Assembly (NCBI GenBank): GCA_018333515.1 | Contig: JAGXSZ010000006.1 | Location: 1-64,000 of the forward strand | Reading direction: 5' to 3' | DNA: 64,000 bases | From: Actinomycetota bacterium | GTDB taxonomy: Bacteria > Actinomycetota > Aquicultoria > Aquicultorales > Aquicultoraceae | Program-made: the position numbers and the translations under genes | Shown here: positions 35,613 to 44,864 of the stretch, one piece after another | Layout of the letters: the number at the start of each line of letters is the position of its first letter | How positions within the stretch are numbered: the stretch's first letter is position 1 | The notes under the pieces: generated by a model | Databases searched by the model: none | Told to the model about the DNA's origin: nothing | Seen by the model: only the letters and a program-made list of their open reading frames with translations

Positions 35613-36749
35613 CTAGAGCTGCTCCAGCATATCTTTCGGACTCATTATTTCGGTTATGCGAATTCCGAAGTTATCATCGATAACGACGACCTCGCCCCTC
35701 GCGATTACCTTGCCGTTTACAAGAAATTCGACCGGCTCGGAGGCCAATTTATCGAGTTCGATGACCGAACCCCTGCCCAACCGCAGTATGTCGGATATTG
35801 TCATCTTTGTCTTTCCAAGCTCTATCGAGGCATCGAGCACTACGTCGAGGAGGAGCGATATGTTGTTCGACCCTTCGCCGACTGCGCCTACACCCAACAC
35901 ATCGAAAGCAGCCGGCTGCAAATCTCTGACTTGAGGAACCGCTTCCCGTATAAACACATCTTCATCATCTATTATCGAAGGTATTTCGGTTTCGTCCAGG
36001 TAAACGACTCCTTCGGTTATAGCTCTGCTCTCCTTCACCGCCTCATCGCCGGCTGCGACCTCAATATCATCATCCGCCAAATCCTCAGAAGCATCTTGAA
36101 CAGCCGTGGCGGTGTCGCCCGCTTGCGCGTCGCCCAAGAGCATATCGATGATTTGCCCGCCAAGTTCAGTCGGGATGAGATAACCGGCATTCGCCCCCGC
36201 GCCCGGAAGGGTCAATTCCGCTGAAGCCAGCAAGAGATTCCCGTCCGGGTACATAAAACTTATGCTCTCTAGGCCCGATTCATCTTGGAGAATCAAGGTG
36301 TCGATGACAGCACAATCGATAGTTCGACCCATGCTCTCAGCGAAATTGCTCATCGCTTCCGAAATCGCGCCGCCTATAATATCTTTGAGATTCTCAAGAA
36401 TCGCATCGTCATCCGCGCCGATGTCCTTTGCGCTTTCAGGAATCGCCAGGTCGAACACGGCTGGGAGTCCTTCTCCGTTAACGTACAGAAAGAGTTGCCC
36501 GTCAAGACCGGATGAACAACTAAGCTGTATCAACAGAACCGGGACCGGCACCTCCGTCGCCAAGCTCTCGAATTTCGCCACATCCACAACGGACGGGCTC
36601 ATGCCGACATCGTCCCCCAACTTCTCGCTAAACAGCTTGGCGAGAGACGCGGTCATCAAGTCGCAGATTTCACCAACAGCACTTTTTTCGATCTCTGAAA
36701 GCCCTACTGTTTGCTTTTTTTTACTCATACCGCGCCTCTCTTCACTCAA
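35613..36749 (-). CDS. fliY: Flagellar motor switch protein FliY/FliN with CheC-like domain
   Basis: C-ring subunit. The 378 residues have a CheC-like region (about 15-225), a linker, and a C-terminal SpoA domain (about 295-372: LLDVVLDASIELGKTKMTI, then GSVIELDKLASEPVEFLVNG). In phosphatase-active FliY the two ExxN motifs dephosphorylate CheY-P; here they read EICD and EAMS, so phosphatase activity may be lost. It overlaps fliM by 8 nt and is the last gene of the flagellar run. Confidence 0.93.
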   Translation of the reverse strand: MSEERRGMSKKKQTVGLSEIEKSAVGEICDLMTASLAKLFSEKLGDDVGMSPSVVDVAKFESLATEVPVPVLLIQLSCSSGLDGQLFLYVNGEGLPAVFDLAIPESAKDIGADDDAILENLKDIIGGAISEAMSNFAESMGRTIDCAVIDTLILQDESGLESISFMYPDGNLLLASAELTLPGAGANAGYLIPTELGGQIIDMLLGDAQAGDTATAVQDASEDLADDDIEVAAGDEAVKESRAITEGVVYLDETEIPSIIDDEDVFIREAVPQVRDLQPAAFDVLGVGAVGEGSNNISLLLDVVLDASIELGKTKMTISDILRLGRGSVIELDKLASEPVEFLVNGKVIARGEVVVIDDNFGIRITEIMSPKDMLEQL

Positions 36750-37731
36750 CAGTCGTAGTCGTCTTTACGGCCAATCGTTTCCCGATGAGGCCCGGTCGCG
36801 CGAGAAACTTGAGCCTTCCATTGACCAAGACTCTTATATCATTGCCGGCGGATGTGTCAAGCTCTATGGCATCACCCGGTTTGAGCGCCAGCAAGTCTTT
36901 GACCGTCAATTTCGCCCGGCCAAGCTCTATCGAGACGGGCAGCAACACCTTGTTGAGGCTCTCCTGGACATTCGCGCTTTCGATATTCTCGCCGTCTTTT
37001 TGCTCGAATCTCGCCGAAAACCACGTCTGGCGCGTCAGCTTCGCCATGATGGGTTCGAGCGTTAGATACGGCAAGCAAATACTCATTGCCCCAGTCGCCT
37101 CGCCGATTCTGACTTCGAGCGTCGCCACGGCGACGATTTCGTTCGGCGGGACGACTTGGAGCAATTGCGGATTGGTTTCGAGAGACTCGATGTTGGGCTC
37201 GACGTCATAGATCTCAGACCACGCCATCCTAAACGCCATCAAAGTCCTGTCGGCGACCTTGCGAATTATCCCATGCTCGATTTCGGTCAAATCGCGTATC
37301 TTGACCGGCTGGTCGCCGAGACCACCAAGCAACCTGTCGAGTATGAGAAAGGTCAACTCAGGACTTATCTCCAGAACCGCGCTCCCCGGAAGGCTCTTCA
37401 TTGTAAACGTAATAAGGGAACTGGGTGTGGAAAGTCCTTCGAGATACTCCTCGAAAGACTGCTGTTCGACGGAGGCCAGACTAAAGTTGATACTTTGTCG
37501 AACATAAATAAAAAGAGCTGCTTTTAGGTGGCGCGAAAAGCCCTCATAAATCAGCTCCATGGTGCTTAAATGACTCTTTGAAAATTTATCCGGATGCCTA
37601 AAGTTATATATGCGAACGTGCCTAGAACCGGCCGGTGCCGGCGAAATCTCTTCCTCAAGATCGAGCGACACGCCCGAAGACGATGCTGTCAATAATGCAT
37701 TGATCTCATCTTGTGAAAGCGTTCCTGCCAT
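36742..37731 (-). CDS. fliM: Flagellar motor switch protein FliM
   Basis: C-ring protein that binds CheY-P and controls rotation sense. The 329 residues start with the CheY-binding peptide LSQDEINALL (residues 4-13), followed by the CheC-like middle (about 45-235) and the SpoA domain (about 255-325: VSIELGRAKLTVKDLLALKPGD). It lies 32 bp after fliL and overlaps fliY. Confidence 0.97.
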   Translation of the reverse strand: MAGTLSQDEINALLTASSSGVSLDLEEEISPAPAGSRHVRIYNFRHPDKFSKSHLSTMELIYEGFSRHLKAALFIYVRQSINFSLASVEQQSFEEYLEGLSTPSSLITFTMKSLPGSAVLEISPELTFLILDRLLGGLGDQPVKIRDLTEIEHGIIRKVADRTLMAFRMAWSEIYDVEPNIESLETNPQLLQVVPPNEIVAVATLEVRIGEATGAMSICLPYLTLEPIMAKLTRQTWFSARFEQKDGENIESANVQESLNKVLLPVSIELGRAKLTVKDLLALKPGDAIELDTSAGNDIRVLVNGRLKFLARPGLIGKRLAVKTTTTVE

Positions 37732-37763
37732 GGCAAACCCCTACAGCATCTAAGATAAAAATA

Positions 37764-38297
37764 TTACTGCATAATGAACGTAGTAAAGTAGACACGTTCA
37801 ATTTTACCATAGCCGAGCAAAGAGTCTACCGACTTTTTAATCTCTTCCTTAAGCTTCTCCCGTCCTTGGTTATCCGCTATCGCGTCGATCGACTTCTCGC
37901 TTAAGATCGTTAAGACCGCATCATTGATCTGGGGTTTGCGCTCTTTCACTTCCTTTTCCAGCTCAACGTTCTTGCCGTCAAGCTCTAAAGCAATCACTGT
38001 TTGCAGGTAGTTCTGCCCTCCGGCAAGATTTACGGTAAAGGCATCGAGAGTTATGAATTTACCGATTACGACCTCTTTTTTCGTTTTCTTCTCGCTTGCT
38101 TCCTTCTCTTTGCTTTCACCGCCTACCGCTTTAGTTATGACGAGGGCGGTCCCAACGGCAAGCAATATCACCGCTAAAATGATGATCGGTATTTTGAGCC
38201 CTCCAAGTTTTGACAGAAGACCGGCCTTCTGTGGCTCCGGAACTACTTCCAACTGGGAAACCTCTTTCGCTTCACTGACAGCTTGCTCTACGGCCAT
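37764..38297 (-). CDS. fliL: Flagellar basal body-associated protein FliL
   Basis: Membrane protein that surrounds and stabilises stators. The 177 residues have one TM helix (about 33-54, IPIIILAVILLAVGTALVI), a Lys/Glu-rich linker, and a stomatin-like extracytoplasmic domain ending with the usual GYGKIERVYFTTFIMQ. It follows motB by 27 bp. Confidence 0.95.
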   Translation of the reverse strand: MAVEQAVSEAKEVSQLEVVPEPQKAGLLSKLGGLKIPIIILAVILLAVGTALVITKAVGGESKEKEASEKKTKKEVVIGKFITLDAFTVNLAGGQNYLQTVIALELDGKNVELEKEVKERKPQINDAVLTILSEKSIDAIADNQGREKLKEEIKKSVDSLLGYGKIERVYFTTFIMQ

Positions 38298-38324
38298 TCA
38301 AACATCACCTTTTCATTCCTTAAG

Positions 38325-39152
38325 TCATTGCCTTGGTTCTTGAATATTCAACGTCGGGAAGAGAACTACTATCTCGACCCGGCGATTTTGAGCCCTGTTC
38401 ACATCGCTGGAATTTGGAGCGACGGGTTTGTACTCGCCGTAACCGGATACCGCCAAACGCGACGACTCGATGTTTTGGTTTTCCACAAAAAAGCGCAGAA
38501 CCGAAATGGCGCGCGCCGTTGATAACTCCCAATTAGAGGGAAACTGCGGCGTGCTTATCGGCAAGTCACACGTATAACCCTCAACCTTTATCGAATAGTT
38601 TGTGGACGCCAAAGTACCGCCGATTATTTTGAGCGCCGGATACACCGGCGGCCGCAATTCCGCTTTTCCCTTTTGGAAGAGAATACTTTCATTTAACCGA
38701 ATCACCAATCCCCGCTCGGTCACCTCCATCTCGATGCTGGAGCTTAACGGAGTACCCTCGAACTCCTTCGTGAGCTGATGCTTCAGTTGCTCCATGGCCC
38801 GAACCTCGGTTTGCGGAATACCGATTTTCGATTGTTTCTTCAAATCTTGAATAGGCGAGCGCTGTCCAAGGCCCTCCGACTGCTCCGCGGGGTCGCCGCT
38901 TCCGGGCGACACGACCTCGAATTTCTCGGGCATATCCATTACTTTGAACTGCCTCCCGTTGCTGCCGGTCATGGCTTCTTGTATCGAACCTATAGCCGTG
39001 CTGAATTTCTTGGGGCTTACTACGGAAAATGAGAAGAGCATTACGAAGAAGACTAGAAGAAGTGTTACCATATCGCCATAGGTTACTATCCAGGCCGGCG
39101 CCCCGTTTCCGCTAGCCGGGGGCCGTTTCAACCGGCGTCTCATGTTCGGCAT
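38325..39152 (-). CDS. motB: Flagellar stator protein MotB
   Basis: Ion-channel and peptidoglycan-anchoring half of the stator. The 275 residues have one TM helix with the essential aspartate in WIVTYGDMVTLLLVFFVML (about 22-40), a plug/linker region, and an OmpA-like domain (about 150-265: KVEGYTCDLPI, LSTARAISVLRFF, SGYGEYKPVAPNSS, NRRVEIVV). The ion (H+ or Na+) cannot be assigned safely. It overlaps motA by 41 nt; ATG 39143 is an alternative start. Confidence 0.96.
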   Translation of the reverse strand: MPNMRRRLKRPPASGNGAPAWIVTYGDMVTLLLVFFVMLFSFSVVSPKKFSTAIGSIQEAMTGSNGRQFKVMDMPEKFEVVSPGSGDPAEQSEGLGQRSPIQDLKKQSKIGIPQTEVRAMEQLKHQLTKEFEGTPLSSSIEMEVTERGLVIRLNESILFQKGKAELRPPVYPALKIIGGTLASTNYSIKVEGYTCDLPISTPQFPSNWELSTARAISVLRFFVENQNIESSRLAVSGYGEYKPVAPNSSDVNRAQNRRVEIVVLFPTLNIQEPRQ

Positions 39153-39933
39153 AGACCCTCCGCTCTCTTATGTTATCGACGGTCTCTCGTCCGTCCGGAG
39201 CTAGAAACGACTTGAGTTTTTCTTCGATCATCCGCGGGTTGTGGCCCGCCTGCACCGCGAGAATGCCTTCGAGTATTAGTTCTTTGCGCAGGACTTCCTC
39301 GGCACTCCTTACCCCGAGCTTGCCCGCCATGGGGGTTAGGAAGAGGTATGCCAGGAGCGCCCCGTATAGTGTCGTAAGAATCGCGACCGCCATACCCGAA
39401 CCGATCTTTGAGGGGTCGTTAAGCTGGTTCAACATCTGAACCAGACCGATCAAGGTCCCGAGCATTCCAAACGCAGGTGCGTAAGAAGCCATGGCCTCTA
39501 TAATACTTTTGCCTTGCGCATGCCGCTCCGCGACATATATAATATCGGTCTCCATGACCTCTTGTACCAATTCAGGGTCCGCGCCGTCGATAACGAGCTG
39601 CATGCCTCGCTCAAGAAAATCGTCGCCTATCTCATTAATATCCTCTTCCAGCGCGAGCAGACCCTCTTTCCTGGCGCGCTCGGCAATCCTTACCATCGTC
39701 GCTATCAATTCGGCCGAATTCAATTTTGGGTCCGAAAACGCTTTCTTAACAATTTTCATTACGCCGGCCACATGGCCGACCTTAAAATGAATTAGAGTGG
39801 CCGCCAAGGTCCCGCCAAAGGTGATAAAGATCGACGGCAGGTTGAAGAATACGGCTATATCTCCTCCCATTACGATGGACGACGTAATCAAGACAAGACC
39901 GATAATAATACCGATTATAGTTGTGATATCCAC
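39112..39933 (-). CDS. motA: Flagellar stator protein MotA
   Basis: Four-helix stator subunit. The 273 residues show TM helices at about 4-24, 30-50, 150-170 and 182-202. The conserved cytoplasmic loop carries RKEGLLALEEDI and the charged residues that act on FliG; FGMLGTLIGLVQML marks TM3. It follows flbD by 30 bp and overlaps motB. Confidence 0.97.
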   Translation of the reverse strand: MDITTIIGIIIGLVLITSSIVMGGDIAVFFNLPSIFITFGGTLAATLIHFKVGHVAGVMKIVKKAFSDPKLNSAELIATMVRIAERARKEGLLALEEDINEIGDDFLERGMQLVIDGADPELVQEVMETDIIYVAERHAQGKSIIEAMASYAPAFGMLGTLIGLVQMLNQLNDPSKIGSGMAVAILTTLYGALLAYLFLTPMAGKLGVRSAEEVLRKELILEGILAVQAGHNPRMIEEKLKSFLAPDGRETVDNIRERRVYAEHETPVETAPG

Positions 39934-39963
39934 AAACGCACCTTCTTCACGCGAAAAATCGCA

Positions 39964-40215
39964 CTATTTTGCGAGCCTCGAGTCCGGGTGGTCGTCGGAA
40001 TGGGAGGTGTGCGCAAGATTCACTATCAATCTAGGCCCTCCGGCCTTTTTGTAGTGGTCTTCCGCCATTGCGGTGATTTCGAGCGGTGACTCTTTTACGA
40101 GAAACTTTTTGTTCGTTATAAGGGTTACTACCGTGTCGGGGTTTGCTTCTATTACTTCGATTAGATTTGCGTTTACTGTTAATTCGCTTCCATCTATCCG
40201 TGTCAACTTAATCAC
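39964..40215 (-). CDS. flbD: FlbD-family flagellar protein
   Basis: An 83-residue protein of the FlbD/Swarming-motility family found before motA in many Gram-positive bacteria; exact role not established. The family core reads IKLTRIDGSELTVNANLIE followed by PDTVVTLITNKKFLVKES. GTG 40215 fits GAGGT 6 nt upstream; the frame continues to 40239 without an SD. First gene of the flbD-motA-motB-fliL-fliM-fliY unit. Confidence 0.9.
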   Translation of the reverse strand: MIKLTRIDGSELTVNANLIEVIEANPDTVVTLITNKKFLVKESPLEITAMAEDHYKKAGGPRLIVNLAHTSHSDDHPDSRLAK

Positions 40216-40295
40216 TGGTCTACCTCGCCAATCTAGCAATCATTGATACGATAACGACCTAATTTAAACTACTGCTTTTCAAGCTACGATTATTC

Positions 40296-40323
40296 TTATC
40301 GGCAAGAATACCCGCCGACCTTA
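40296..40323 (-). promoter_or_regulatory. Sigma-28-like promoter before flbD-motAB
   Basis: TAAG (40323-40320) and GCCGATAA (40303-40296) on the minus strand, spaced 16 bp. The -10 element is a perfect match to the flagellar sigma-28 consensus and the spacing is within one base of the usual 15. The stop of flgE and its terminator lie just upstream. Confidence 0.65.
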
Positions 40324-40329
40324 GTAAAA

Positions 40330-40356
40330 CGGAAGGGCGGCAATGCCGCCCTTCCG
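40330..40356 (-). terminator. Intrinsic terminator after flgE
   Basis: CGGAAGGGCGG (40330-40340) pairs perfectly with CCGCCCTTCCG (40346-40356), plus one inner pair and a 3-nt loop, and the minus strand continues with TTTTAC. It lies 48 bp after the flgE stop and splits the flagellar region into two units. Confidence 0.88.
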
Positions 40357-40404
40357 CAGTGATATTATGCCGCTAATTTGCGGTCTGTTTTTAATCGTTA
40401 GAGA

Positions 40405-41667
40405 CTACCGCTTAAGATTGACCAACTCCTGCAACATCTCGTCGGATGTGCTGATGATTCGCGAGTTCGCCTGGAAGCCGCGCTGGGTGATGATCATATT
40501 CGTAAACTCTCGAGAGAGGTCGACATTTGACATCTCCAGCGAGCCCGAGACGAGCGTTCCGTTCGCGCCGGTCGCCGGAGCGCCGTAGTGGAGTTCACCC
40601 GAGTTGTTCGACTGCTTAAACGCGTTGGCGCCCGCCTTCAAGAGGCCGGCCGGGTTGCCGAAGACACCCAGCCCGACCCTGGCAAGCTCTTGGTTCATAC
40701 CGTTGGTAAACGTTCCGGTGATGACACCGTCCACACCGATAAAGAAGTTCTCAAGAACACCCATCGGGAAGCCGTCCTGGTACCGGGCGGCGATATCGGA
40801 TTTATCCGAGGCGAACTGGATTGCGCGTGCAAAATCGAGGGCGACGTTAATCGCACTCGCGCCGTTGCCGGGGTTAACCACAAGCGCCGGGATAGTCGAG
40901 CCGGTAGGCGGTGCTGTAAGGTTGATAGAGCCGTCTGTGTTAAACTTTAGCGTACCCGTACCGCCACTCGTTATGCTTGTCGGCGCTACCGTCGTGATGG
41001 CGTAGTCCCAGGTGTTCGCGGTCGCGTTTTTAGTAAAGGCAAAGGTTAGGTTGTGGGCGGTACCCTGGCTGTCATAGACCTGAACCGTCGCGTTAGCTTT
41101 GTAGCCGGTTATCTCGTCCGCATCGAGATTGCCGGTAAACGTGACGTTCGATGTGGCTTTCGCCAACATCAATTGGCCCATTGGGATATTGATATGCGTC
41201 GGCTTCATGCTTGTATCGATAACGGTGGGCTTAGCGGCGTTGTTGCCCTTCGTCCAACCCATGACATAGTAACCGGTCGCGGGGTCGACGAGGTCTTTCT
41301 TAAGGTTGACATCGAACGCGCCGACCCTGCTGAACACCTTTCCCTGGCCGGTATCGAGAACGAAGAAACCGTCGCCCTGGATTGCGAGGTCGGTTGATTT
41401 TCCGGTCGACTCGAGCGAGCCCTGGGTCATAAGCGTATCGACTGAGCGGACCATCATGCCGAGACCGACCTGGTGTGCGTTAGAGCCGCCGAGGCCCTCC
41501 GACGGGGCGCTCGCCGCCTTGGTCAACTCGTAGACCATATCCTGAAAGGTTACGCGGCTACCCTTAAAGCCGACCGTGTTGACATTTGCGATGTTGTTAC
41601 CTATGACGTCCATGCGGACCTGGTGATTTCTAAGACCCGATACCGCACTAAACATTGAACGCATCAT
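40405..41667 (-). CDS. flgE: Flagellar hook protein FlgE
   Basis: Forms the hook. The 420 residues have the N-terminal rod/hook motif FSAVSGLRNHQVRMDVIGNN (about 6-25), NVNTVGFKGSRVTFQDM, the central D1/D2 domain, and the C-terminal motif VDLSREFTNMIITQRGFQAN. Length fits FlgE rather than the shorter FlgG. It follows a TIGR02530-type gene by 126 bp and ends the early hook/basal-body unit before a terminator. Confidence 0.95.
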   Translation of the reverse strand: MMRSMFSAVSGLRNHQVRMDVIGNNIANVNTVGFKGSRVTFQDMVYELTKAASAPSEGLGGSNAHQVGLGMMVRSVDTLMTQGSLESTGKSTDLAIQGDGFFVLDTGQGKVFSRVGAFDVNLKKDLVDPATGYYVMGWTKGNNAAKPTVIDTSMKPTHINIPMGQLMLAKATSNVTFTGNLDADEITGYKANATVQVYDSQGTAHNLTFAFTKNATANTWDYAITTVAPTSITSGGTGTLKFNTDGSINLTAPPTGSTIPALVVNPGNGASAINVALDFARAIQFASDKSDIAARYQDGFPMGVLENFFIGVDGVITGTFTNGMNQELARVGLGVFGNPAGLLKAGANAFKQSNNSGELHYGAPATGANGTLVSGSLEMSNVDLSREFTNMIITQRGFQANSRIISTSDEMLQELVNLKR

Positions 41668-41793
41668 AGCGCATCTACCTCCTAAATAATCCGTAGTTAT
41701 TAATAATCTCGCCCGTGGTGAACCGGCCTCGATTAGCCGCCTCTGTCAATCGGCGACTACGAACTTCCTCAGAGAGGTCCAGTTCAAAACAAC

Positions 41794-42183
41794 CTACATA
41801 ATCACGGCGCTATCGATGTTTGTGAAAACGTTTTCCTTCAAGTTCTTATCATCGACCGCTGTGATAACGGTTTTGTTCTTTATGCTCACCACGAGAGCTA
41901 CATCATCGACGAGCACCAGCGACTCACGCGCGCCCTTGCTCGCCGCCTTGTCCACACCGGTATGAAGCCGGCTTAGCTGTGACTCGGTCAGCTTGATATT
42001 CCGCGCCTCCAACCTGGCCCTAGCATGGGCCGAGAACTTGAGTTCATTGCCGATTTCTTCCGTCAAAACATCTTTAAACGATGGTCCCTGGGTGGCCGCA
42101 GTCTTTTTGACCTGCTTTTTGTCTCCCTCTATCCGCTCTATCGGCCGTATAGGTTGCCGGTGCACGAAAATCTTGTCTGTCAC
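41794..42183 (-). CDS. Flagellar operon protein of the TIGR02530 type
   Basis: A 129-residue protein of the family found between flgD and flgE in Gram-positive flagellar operons; role unknown. The conserved half reads LKFSAHARARLEARNIKL, then VDKAASKGARESLVLVDDVALVVSIKNKTVITAVD. It is 42 bp after flgD. Confidence 0.88.
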   Translation of the reverse strand: MTDKIFVHRQPIRPIERIEGDKKQVKKTAATQGPSFKDVLTEEIGNELKFSAHARARLEARNIKLTESQLSRLHTGVDKAASKGARESLVLVDDVALVVSIKNKTVITAVDDKNLKENVFTNIDSAVIM

Positions 42184-42225
42184 GTAAATCCTCCTTTCCC
42201 TAAATATTCAAGGCTCTTCCAGTTG

Positions 42226-42675
42226 CTAGGCGCTAATCTTAGTTATCGGCGCCTGGGCCGCTTTCTCGTAGATTCCGGCAATCTCGCTCAGGCTTAATTG
42301 CTGTGACCCTACTACGAGTCTCGGCTCGCCTTCAACATAGCGAACCTCCTTGACGGCTCCGGATATGGTACCGTCTGGCGTAACGCCATCGACTTCCTTG
42401 CCTATTAAGCCGCTTGCCTGGGTCATTTGCGACCATTTAAGCATCTTGTCGACCTTGTCATTCAAGTTCTGCATCTGCTCGAGTGAGTTGAATTGAGCAA
42501 GCTGCGCGATATACTCGGTGTCTTTGACCGGCTCAAGCGGGTCTTGGTGCCGCATCTGAGTTATCAGAAGCTGCAAGAAACTGTCTTTGCCGAGTCCGTC
42601 TCCGAGCGTCATGGTCTTGTTTTGGCCGCTCTCGACAACTGTCGAACCGGCCTGGTAGACTGCGCCTACCGTCAT
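42226..42675 (-). CDS. flgD: Flagellar hook capping protein FlgD
   Basis: Scaffold that caps the growing hook. The 149 residues include the export/capping segment LGKDSFLQLLITQMRHQDPLEP (about 28-49) and YIAQLAQFNSLEQMQNLN (about 55-72). It lacks the long C-terminal FLN/tudor part of enterobacterial FlgD, as is common in Gram-positive bacteria. It lies 12 bp after fliK. Confidence 0.95.
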   Translation of the reverse strand: MTVGAVYQAGSTVVESGQNKTMTLGDGLGKDSFLQLLITQMRHQDPLEPVKDTEYIAQLAQFNSLEQMQNLNDKVDKMLKWSQMTQASGLIGKEVDGVTPDGTISGAVKEVRYVEGEPRLVVGSQQLSLSEIAGIYEKAAQAPITKISA

Positions 42676-42687
42676 AATAATCGCCTC

Positions 42688-44346
42688 CTATGCCAACAGG
42701 TTTACGGCTATGTTGCCTTCGATATTGCTGCCGGCCTTGATCTTTTGCGCTTCACCTTCGGTATTCAGAAGCCCCTGCTCCGCTTGCGTATCGGCACGGT
42801 TTTTGTGGAGACCTTGCCCGCCGCGGCTCTGCTGTTGCCCTACGAATACTTCGAACCTGCCGACCTGAATGCCCTGATTTTCGAGAGATTGCTTAAGGCT
42901 CTGTAAATTCGCCTCGAGCAACTCCTTTACCTGGTATGTCGAAGCGTCCAGTACCGCCTTGATCGAGCCGTTTTCGACGAGCAGATGTATCTTGAGTTCG
43001 CCCAGATATTTGGGGTGAAGCTGAATTTTGGCCTCGCCCTTGCCTGCGGAGAGAAGCAGGTCGAACTTCTCGACGAAATTATCGCTTACTTGGCGCACGA
43101 CACCGTGGGGATCGGTCGCGCCTGCCTTTGCCGACTCCGCGGCATTCGCCATGTGCTGAGCAAAACCGGCCCTGGAAACGCTTGAGTTACGCTCGGCTGC
43201 CGAGCCGTTGACTTGAAGGTTCGTTTCGCCGCGTGCGTCGTGTGACGCGCCGCCCTCACTTCGACCACCTTCAACCTCCGAGCCGGCGACCTCGACAAGC
43301 GCCGTATCTTCTACCTGGGCCTCGGTCGTACTAGTATCCGCTACGCTACGACCTTCCTTCGCGGATACGGTCTCCGGCCGGACAGGCGCGACGTCATCGA
43401 TTGCGGCTGTCATCGCATCGCCCGCCGCGCCTTGCTGCGCGCGAACCGCATTCCGCGCGTTCTCGCCGGCATTAGAGGTTGCGGCGAGTTTGTTCGCGAC
43501 TATCGACTTCAATCCGTCCGTTGCCGGTCGCTCATTGTCGTTTACCATCCCGTCGAGCGCGTCACCTCTTACCGACATCCGACTCTCCGCGAGTAGCCGT
43601 GCCGCATGGCCTCCGATAGCGGGCGCGGTGTTCGTCAATTCCGCGTGGATATTACCTAAACCCCGCATCGTAGCCATCATGTTAGCGTGTGGGTTGAGAA
43701 CGCCTGCCTTGTCCGCCTGGGCGCACTCTCCACTAATCACATGCGCAATGAGCTTGAAACGGAACGTATCGGTCCGCGAGCCTTCGGGCAAGCCTGTCTT
43801 CGCCGCATCCTTCAGATGGAGATTGAGCTTGAGTCTCAATGACTCCGGAAGGGTTTCAGCAGACCTCTCGAGTGCGTTAGGCGCCCCTTCGCTATTGAGG
43901 ACAGCCTCAAGGCTTAGCAGCGCGTTCAAGATGAGATTATTTCCCTTCATCTTCTCCGCGCTTTCACTAAGCTCGGATATCGAACCGGTGATTGCGCCTT
44001 TGAGCCCTTCCATCTGAGACTCAATTCTCTCTCCGCCAAGCAGCGATGTCATTATCTCCTCCAGCTTGTCACCGAGAGCGGTCAACGCATCGCCCGCTTC
44101 CTCAAGGATCGCCAGGAGTTGTTCCTCGCTCATCTTTTGGTTGGAGAGTAAGCACGTCGGGGTATCGCCGAGTATGCGGGCTTCTGCTTCAGCCGGGGTC
44201 GAGCCGGCCGCGTCCATGTTCTCGGAGATCATGCCGGCTAGCAGGCCTTCGAAATCTTGAGCGGCTTCTTTTAGGTCCGCTCCTTGTGCCGGCGTGGATG
44301 AACGGCTCTGAGTCGAGCCGGATATGGGCAAATGAGCTATGTTCAT
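42688..44346 (-). CDS. fliK: Flagellar hook-length control protein FliK
   Basis: Molecular ruler that switches the export specificity when the hook is complete. The 552 residues are low in complexity over the first 400, and the conserved C-terminal Flg_hook domain (about 430-510) reads KIQLHPKYLGELKIHLLVENG and EANLQSLKQSLENQGIQV. It follows motE by 35 bp and precedes flgD, the standard order. Confidence 0.93.
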   Translation of the reverse strand: MNIAHLPISGSTQSRSSTPAQGADLKEAAQDFEGLLAGMISENMDAAGSTPAEAEARILGDTPTCLLSNQKMSEEQLLAILEEAGDALTALGDKLEEIMTSLLGGERIESQMEGLKGAITGSISELSESAEKMKGNNLILNALLSLEAVLNSEGAPNALERSAETLPESLRLKLNLHLKDAAKTGLPEGSRTDTFRFKLIAHVISGECAQADKAGVLNPHANMMATMRGLGNIHAELTNTAPAIGGHAARLLAESRMSVRGDALDGMVNDNERPATDGLKSIVANKLAATSNAGENARNAVRAQQGAAGDAMTAAIDDVAPVRPETVSAKEGRSVADTSTTEAQVEDTALVEVAGSEVEGGRSEGGASHDARGETNLQVNGSAAERNSSVSRAGFAQHMANAAESAKAGATDPHGVVRQVSDNFVEKFDLLLSAGKGEAKIQLHPKYLGELKIHLLVENGSIKAVLDASTYQVKELLEANLQSLKQSLENQGIQVGRFEVFVGQQQSRGGQGLHKNRADTQAEQGLLNTEGEAQKIKAGSNIEGNIAVNLLA

Positions 44347-44381
44347 ATTTTCACCTCCCTTCAGCGAAATCGGTCAAACGG

Positions 44382-44864
44382 CTAGAGACCGAGTTTTTTG
44401 CTAAGAGCGGCAGCGCGATCCGTATCCATGGCGGATAGCACTTCGGCGGCTATCTCCTCGTCCATCACGCTTAATATGGACACAGCTTCACTGTCGGTAA
44501 GCTTGGACATGATAATAGCCGTTTGGCCGGCGTCCATAGCTTCGTAGATCTTCACCAGTCTTTTAAGCTTGTCCGAACTTTTGTCTTCCCCCGCCGCCGG
44601 ATCCTCAGACGTCGTCGTTGTCGTTAATATCGTCGTTGTCGTCGTCGGAGTTGCTTCGGATCCGGTTTCCGCTGCTGTGGTCGTTGTAGTCGACCCACTC
44701 TTATCCTTTTTATCGGTTTCTTCCTTCGCGACATTAGTCTTTTTCTTGGCCGGAAATTTTATTACGCCGGTGTATTTGAGCGAGCCGAGCAGCACTACCG
44801 CATATACCAATATCAAGATAATGCTGAGCGTCGCTCCGCCTTTCTTCTTTTTGTCGGCGCTCAT
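44382..44864 (-). CDS. motE: MotE/YlxF-like protein with MgtE N-terminal domain
   Basis: Structural flagellar protein family found between fliJ and fliK; MotE stabilises stator parts in some species. The 160 residues have a TM helix (about 12-30), a linker with long Thr runs (about 57-92), and the helical MgtE_N domain (about 100-155: LVKIYEAMDAGQTAIIMSKL, AAEVLSAMDTDRAAALS). Start ATG 44864 overlaps the stop of the small upstream gene (ATGA). Confidence 0.87.
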   Translation of the reverse strand: MSADKKKKGGATLSIILILVYAVVLLGSLKYTGVIKFPAKKKTNVAKEETDKKDKSGSTTTTTAAETGSEATPTTTTTILTTTTTSEDPAAGEDKSSDKLKRLVKIYEAMDAGQTAIIMSKLTDSEAVSILSVMDEEIAAEVLSAMDTDRAAALSKKLGL

